From assembly GCA_023229525.1 (NCBI GenBank), contig JALNZC010000004.1, forward strand, positions 90,197 through 154,196: a stretch of 64,000 nt of DNA, given 5' to 3'. This stretch comes from Bacteroidales bacterium. Its GTDB lineage: Bacteria; Bacteroidota; Bacteroidia; Bacteroidales; FEN-979. The notes beneath the pieces are model-generated. The model was given only the letters and a program-made list of their open reading frames with translations, did not search any database and was not told the origin of the DNA. Positions 60,415 through 64,000 of this stretch are shown here, in pieces (position 1 is the stretch's first letter; every line of letters begins with the position of its first letter). The position numbers and the translations under genes were made by a program.

Positions 60415-60813
60415 TTATTGGTTAAGGGGAGTTATGGTTTCAGTTTCGATGACTACAATCGCGGTAGCCATTTCCTTTAAGTGCGATAAAGATACATGAA
60501 TTTTTGAAATGGCCAACTCTTCTGTCCACTCTTTTGCTTTCCCGAAAACGTGTATATGGGGTTTCCCTAATTCATCATGATATACCTCAATATCTGCAAA
60601 ACGGATTCCGAACCGCCAGCCTGTTCCAATCGCCTTTAACATGGATTCTTTGGCTGAAAAACGGGCAGCATAATGCTGATATTTGTTTTTTTTCGATTCG
60701 CAGTATTCAATCTCACCCGTAGTAAATATTTTATCCCTGAATCCTATATCACGCTCCATTACCTTCTGGATGCGGGAAACTTCAATGATATCAGTTCCTA
60801 TGCCGTAGATCAT
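60415..60813 (-). CDS. acpS: Holo-[acyl-carrier-protein] synthase
   Basis: 132 residues. YGIGTDIIEVSRIQKVM with the Mg-binding Asp, ARFSAKESMLKAIGTGWR (Glu and Lys of the active site), and VSLSHLKEMATAIVV. It transfers phosphopantetheine from CoA to apo-ACP. It may serve the ACP in this cluster and the housekeeping one. It is 27 bases after the KBL gene. Confidence 0.95.
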   Translation of the reverse strand: MIYGIGTDIIEVSRIQKVMERDIGFRDKIFTTGEIEYCESKKNKYQHYAARFSAKESMLKAIGTGWRFGIRFADIEVYHDELGKPHIHVFGKAKEWTEELAISKIHVSLSHLKEMATAIVVIETETITPLNQ

Positions 60814-60840
60814 AAAAAGATCGATTCATTTCTGGTTTAA

Positions 60841-62040
60841 TCAAATAGCGCCCAGTTTTTTCCCCACTTTTTCGAATTTATCCAACACAAAACCGATTTG
60901 CTCATGGGAATGGGCAGCGCTGATCTGGACGCGGATTCGCGATTTTCCTTTCGGTACCACCGGGTAATAGAATCCGATAACATATACTCCTTCGTCGAGC
61001 AGGGCATTGGCAAAGTCCTGGGAAAGTTTGGCGTCGTTGGGAAGATGGCCGAAAAGAACCGGGACGATCGGATGGATTCCGGGGACTATCCTGAACCCGG
61101 CATCTTCCATGCCTTTCCTGAAAAGCTGTGTATTATCGAACAATTTATCCCTCAAAGTCGTGGTTTCCGATAACATATTGAGGACTTCAAGGGTAGCCCC
61201 GGTAATCGCCGGGGTAAGTGTATTTGAGAAAAGATATGGTCTGGAGCGTTGACGAAGAATTTCTACGATCTCTTTTCTTCCTGAGATACAACCCCCGGAA
61301 GCGCCTCCCAGCGCTTTGCCAAAGGTGGTTGAAATGATATCGACACGGCCCTGGGCATTACAGTATTCGACCGTTCCGCGGCCTGTTTTTCCGACAAAGC
61401 CGGTGGCATGAGAATCGTCAACCATCACCAGGGCATCGTATTTTTCTGCCAGATCACAGATTTTATCTACCTGGGCAATGATCCCATCCATGGAAAAAAC
61501 ACCATCGGTAACAATCAGTTTGTACCGGGCTTCCGAGGCATCCTGGAGCACCTCTTCCAGATCCTCCATGTTGTTGTTTTTATAACGGAAACGCCGGGCC
61601 TTGCAAAGCTTTATTCCGTCGATAATAGAAGCGTGGTTCAGTTCATCGGAGATGATGGCATCCTGTTCCCCCAGTAAAGGTTCGAATACCCCTCCGTTGG
61701 CGTCGAAAGCAGAAGAATAGAGGATCGTGTCTTCGGTGCCGAGGAACTCACTCAGTTTTGCTTCCAGATCCTTGTGGATTTTCTGTGTACCGCAAATGAA
61801 ACGAACAGAGGACATTCCATATCCGTACCGGAAGAAAGTATAATTCGCCCCCGCCATGACCCTGGGATCATTGGATAATCCGAGATAATTGTTGGCACAG
61901 AAATTCAATACCTTTTGACCCCGGTCGGTTTGAATTTCAACACCCTGGGGGGAGGTAATGATCCGCTCGTTTTTATATAATCCGTCATCATGGATGCATT
62001 CGATCTGTTTTTGCAGATGTTGCTTGAATTTGCCGTACAT
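60841..62040 (-). CDS. kbl: Glycine C-acetyltransferase (2-amino-3-ketobutyrate CoA ligase)
   Basis: 399 residues. Motifs are close to E. coli KBL: NFCANNYLGLSNDPRV, GYGMSSVRFICGTQKIHKDL, SDELNHASIIDGIKLCKA, VDDSHATGFVGKTGRG, the PLP lysine in STTFGKALGGASGG, and PYLFSNTLTPAITGA. It cleaves 2-amino-3-ketobutyrate with CoA to glycine and acetyl-CoA, the second step after the threonine dehydrogenase at 46421. It is the first gene of the cluster, with a promoter-like site 33 bases before its start. Confidence 0.93.
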   Translation of the reverse strand: MYGKFKQHLQKQIECIHDDGLYKNERIITSPQGVEIQTDRGQKVLNFCANNYLGLSNDPRVMAGANYTFFRYGYGMSSVRFICGTQKIHKDLEAKLSEFLGTEDTILYSSAFDANGGVFEPLLGEQDAIISDELNHASIIDGIKLCKARRFRYKNNNMEDLEEVLQDASEARYKLIVTDGVFSMDGIIAQVDKICDLAEKYDALVMVDDSHATGFVGKTGRGTVEYCNAQGRVDIISTTFGKALGGASGGCISGRKEIVEILRQRSRPYLFSNTLTPAITGATLEVLNMLSETTTLRDKLFDNTQLFRKGMEDAGFRIVPGIHPIVPVLFGHLPNDAKLSQDFANALLDEGVYVIGFYYPVVPKGKSRIRVQISAAHSHEQIGFVLDKFEKVGKKLGAI

Positions 62041-62072
62041 TTTTGTCGTTCAGTTAGCGTTTAACAAGGGAT

Positions 62073-62080
62073 CAAAATTA
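62073..62080 (-). promoter_or_regulatory. Putative -7 box (TAATTTTG) of the kbl cluster
   Basis: Matches TAnnTTTG on the minus strand, 33 bases before the start at 62040. A similar box on the other strand at 62093-62100 makes a divergent promoter pair. Confidence 0.55.
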
Positions 62081-62092
62081 AGAATAAATCGC

Positions 62093-62100
62093 TAATTTTG
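62093..62100 (+). promoter_or_regulatory. Putative -7 box (TAATTTTG) of the lipoprotein gene at 62122
   Basis: Matches TAnnTTTG 21 bases upstream of the start. It is divergent from the box at 62073-62080. Confidence 0.55.
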
Positions 62101-62121
62101 ATCCTTTGAAAACCCGCTTCT

Positions 62122-62565
62122 ATGAACCAAAGGACTATACTTATTTCAGGATTCATTATGATGCTGTTACTTTTGGGTTTTTTGTCTGGTTGTAAAAAGA
62201 AAATCCCGGCGCCCGATTATCCTCAGTTAATAGGCCACTGGACCGGATCAACAACCCAGGACGAACCATTCAAATTATCGGTCGAAAACTTTGACGGAAC
62301 CCTGTATATTACCTATTATAAGTTGATCGTTGTTTTTAATACCGGTGGCTCACGGAACATTGAACAAAATAAACCTGATGGAATTACACAAATAACCGAC
62401 AGGTCCTTTAATATTTCCACAGGCAACGGTATTTATGGACCCGGGTATATTGAAGGAACATTCAACCTCAACACCATGACACTTTCCGGAACTTTCAGGA
62501 TTTATAATTCTACCATTCAGAATGATTATATCACTGGATTTTATACTGCGGCAATAACGTATTAA
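62122..62565 (+). CDS. Small hypothetical lipoprotein
   Basis: 147 residues. Signal peptide with lipobox (MMLLLLGFLSGC, Cys about residue 24), a Lys-rich linker, then a beta-rich body (LIGHWTGSTTQDEPFKLSVE, IEGTFNLNTMTLSGTFRIYN). The pattern of strands suggests a small beta-barrel or lipocalin-like fold; I do not recognise the family. It is divergent from the kbl cluster. Confidence 0.75.
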   Translation: MNQRTILISGFIMMLLLLGFLSGCKKKIPAPDYPQLIGHWTGSTTQDEPFKLSVENFDGTLYITYYKLIVVFNTGGSRNIEQNKPDGITQITDRSFNISTGNGIYGPGYIEGTFNLNTMTLSGTFRIYNSTIQNDYITGFYTAAITY

Positions 62566-62622
62566 TCGTAAAATCAAACAATAAAATAATATCTTACATT
62601 GTTACCGGTGGTTTTGTTTTTA

Positions 62623-63897
62623 TTAACTCTCCGATCGCTGTCCGATCTCCCTTAGATTCAATTTTCTTAACCGTGGGGCTTTTTTTGCAGTAATACCAAC
62701 GATAACCAGCGTCATTGCCCCACCAAAAATTACGGAGGGAATTAAGCCCATCAGCTTAGCAGCCAATCCTGATTCGAACGAGCCAATTTCATTGGATGAA
62801 CCAATAAAGATACTGTTAACGGCGGCGACACGGCCGCGCATCGCATCAGGGGTAATCAGTTGCATGGCAGTGGCGCGGATGATCACGCTGATGTTGTCGA
62901 ACATACCGCTTAACATCAGCATGGCGAGAGAAAGGTAAAAATTCCTGGAAAGGGCAAAGCATATGATACTTAATCCGAAACCGGCCACTCCGATCATCAG
63001 ATACCGGCCGGCATGAACCATGGGTGGGCGGTGTGCCATTACCAGCGACATCATGACGGCGCCAACCATGGGTGATGCCCGTAAGAAACCTAACCCCTGG
63101 GGCCCCACTTTCAGTACCTCTGCAGCGAATACAGGCAGCATGGCAACGGCGCCGCCAAACAGTACGGCAAACATGTCGAGCGACATTGCTCCCAGCAGTA
63201 TCTGGTTTTTAAATACAAATTTTAACCCGGAGGATAGCCTTTCCAACAGCGTCTCACCTTCTATGTGTGCAGGCACCAGGTGGTTTTTTACGAAAGTCAG
63301 AAGCAGCAAGGCAAGCAATAAAAAAAACAAAACACTCAGGTAAGCGACCCTTACTCCAAAAAATCCGTAAACCAATCCACCGATAGCGGGGCCGGTAATA
63401 GCGCCAATATGCCAGATGGTGCTGTTCCATGTCGAAGAATTGGTATATAGATGTCGTGGAACCAGTTGGGACATCAATGCGATAATGGAAGGGTAGAGAA
63501 AAGCCCTTGAAATTCCTGAAATAACAACCACACCATAAATAGGGATAACCCCAAATAATGCAATGATTCCCAATTGTTTTATCGAAATGAGAAAAAGCAG
63601 GGACGTACCCACAAGGAACAGAAGTGTGAAGATAAGGATGATGTGTTTCCGGTTGTAACGGTCAGCTACATGTCCGGCAAACAAGGCTGTGGCTATGTTG
63701 GGAAGGGCTTCGGCAAGTCCGATAAGGCCTAATGCAAATGGATCTTTGGTCAATTCATACATTTGCCATCCGACGATGATACTTTGCATCTGGAAGGCGA
63801 TCGTAGTAAAAAAACGGAAGGTCAGGAAATAACGGAAATCCCGCACGCGCAATACTGCGTAAGCATCATGCTTTTCATTATAGTCCTGATTCTCCAT
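62623..63897 (-). CDS. MFS transporter (EntS/DHA3-like)
   Basis: 424 residues, about twelve helices. The N-terminal FRYFLTFRFFTTIAFQMQSI and the loop motif AGHVADRYNRKHIIL (MFS motif A) identify the family. The later half (FLRASPMVGAVMMSLVMAH, VIIRATAMQLITPDAMRGRV) is like EntS and other DHA3 exporters. It probably exports a drug, siderophore or metabolite. It converges with the lipoprotein gene at 62122. Confidence 0.9.
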   Translation of the reverse strand: MENQDYNEKHDAYAVLRVRDFRYFLTFRFFTTIAFQMQSIIVGWQMYELTKDPFALGLIGLAEALPNIATALFAGHVADRYNRKHIILIFTLLFLVGTSLLFLISIKQLGIIALFGVIPIYGVVVISGISRAFLYPSIIALMSQLVPRHLYTNSSTWNSTIWHIGAITGPAIGGLVYGFFGVRVAYLSVLFFLLLALLLLTFVKNHLVPAHIEGETLLERLSSGLKFVFKNQILLGAMSLDMFAVLFGGAVAMLPVFAAEVLKVGPQGLGFLRASPMVGAVMMSLVMAHRPPMVHAGRYLMIGVAGFGLSIICFALSRNFYLSLAMLMLSGMFDNISVIIRATAMQLITPDAMRGRVAAVNSIFIGSSNEIGSFESGLAAKLMGLIPSVIFGGAMTLVIVGITAKKAPRLRKLNLREIGQRSES

Positions 63898-63910
63898 GTC
63901 ATCATCGAAA

Positions 63911-63939
63911 AAAACCCGGACAAATTTTGACCGGGTTTT
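63911..63939 (-). terminator. Rho-independent terminator of a gene right of the window
   Basis: AAAACCCGG (63911-63919) pairs with CCGGGTTTT (63931-63939). On the minus strand the stem is followed by a run of Ts, so it ends a minus-strand transcript that enters from the right. It lies upstream of the MFS gene. Confidence 0.7.
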
Positions 63940-63957
63940 CCATTCTTATAAAATCAA

Positions 63958-64000
63958 TTTGGTATGAACCCCAGGGCAAGCCCTGGACCCGAATTCCGCC
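63958..64000. repeat. Dispersed spacer repeat (TTGGTATGAACCCC type), copy 2
   Basis: TTGGTATGAACCCC, then CAGGGCAAGCCCTG (a small palindrome) and GACCCGAATTCC, running off the window edge. It is the same layout as at 14863-14911. Confidence 0.45.

Noticed and set aside
1..64000. Insertion sequences, integrases or prophage genes
   Set aside because: No transposase, integrase, terminase or capsid protein motif was recognised. The excisionase-like HTH at 47412 stands without an integrase.

Overview
The window reads as chromosomal DNA of an uncultured, probably anaerobic or facultative member of the Bacteroidota. The signs are several secreted proteins ending in type IX secretion (Por) sorting domains, a DUF4249 protein next to a macroglobulin-like partner (the usual company of TonB/SusC-type receptors), FISUMP-type lipoproteins, SBBP-repeat proteins, and many intergenic matches to the Bacteroidota -7 box TAnnTTTG upstream of genes. 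I see no rRNA, CRISPR array, transposase, integrase or prophage. One tRNA is present.

Layout. 0-15.5 kb holds cell-envelope and secreted proteins: DUF4249 (cut by the window edge), an SBBP-repeat protein, three T9SS/FISUMP proteins, a LytTR membrane regulator, a zinc alcohol dehydrogenase and small lipoproteins. The FISUMP protein at 6.8-8.4 kb ends in a GC-rich stretch full of NNC codons that looks like the variable region of a diversity-generating retroelement (DGR); no reverse transcriptase or template repeat is in view. 15.6-24 kb holds a degenerate PEP-synthase/PPDK-like protein and an RND efflux operon (adaptor, pump, TolC). 24-32 kb holds aspartate ammonia-lyase, a modABC operon whose modC has an in-frame stop near its end, a choloylglycine-hydrolase-like enzyme, and decayed genes (TolC, Fic and one unrecognised). 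31.9-35 kb is the housekeeping block tRNA-Leu, prs, rplY, pth; rplY is surrounded by striking octamer and heptamer tandem repeats. 35-43 kb holds an ABC-2 type exporter operon (TolC, HlyD, two permeases, no ATPase), then a GC-richer pair (ABC exporter plus phospholipase D-like protein) that looks acquired. 43-46 kb is a glutamate decarboxylase/antiporter acid-resistance pair.

46-64 kb is metabolic: an epimerase-type threonine dehydrogenase, a small region bracketed by a duplicated piece of its 3' end, then a minus-strand operon of acyl-CoA dehydrogenase, fused isobutyryl-CoA mutase (IcmF) and butyrate kinase, which suggests conversion of valine-derived or central acyl-CoAs to butyrate with ATP gain. 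It is followed by a minus-strand cluster with two 2-amino-3-ketobutyrate-CoA-ligase-like enzymes around an acyl carrier protein, an acetate-CoA-ligase-like enzyme and the phosphopantetheinyl transferase AcpS. One of the two ligase paralogues together with threonine dehydrogenase explains threonine-to-glycine catabolism. The other, tied to a carrier protein, is the most likely undescribed pathway here.

All calls rest on reading the translated sequence and recalling family motifs. No database search was run. Roughly 85-90% of the window is coding.
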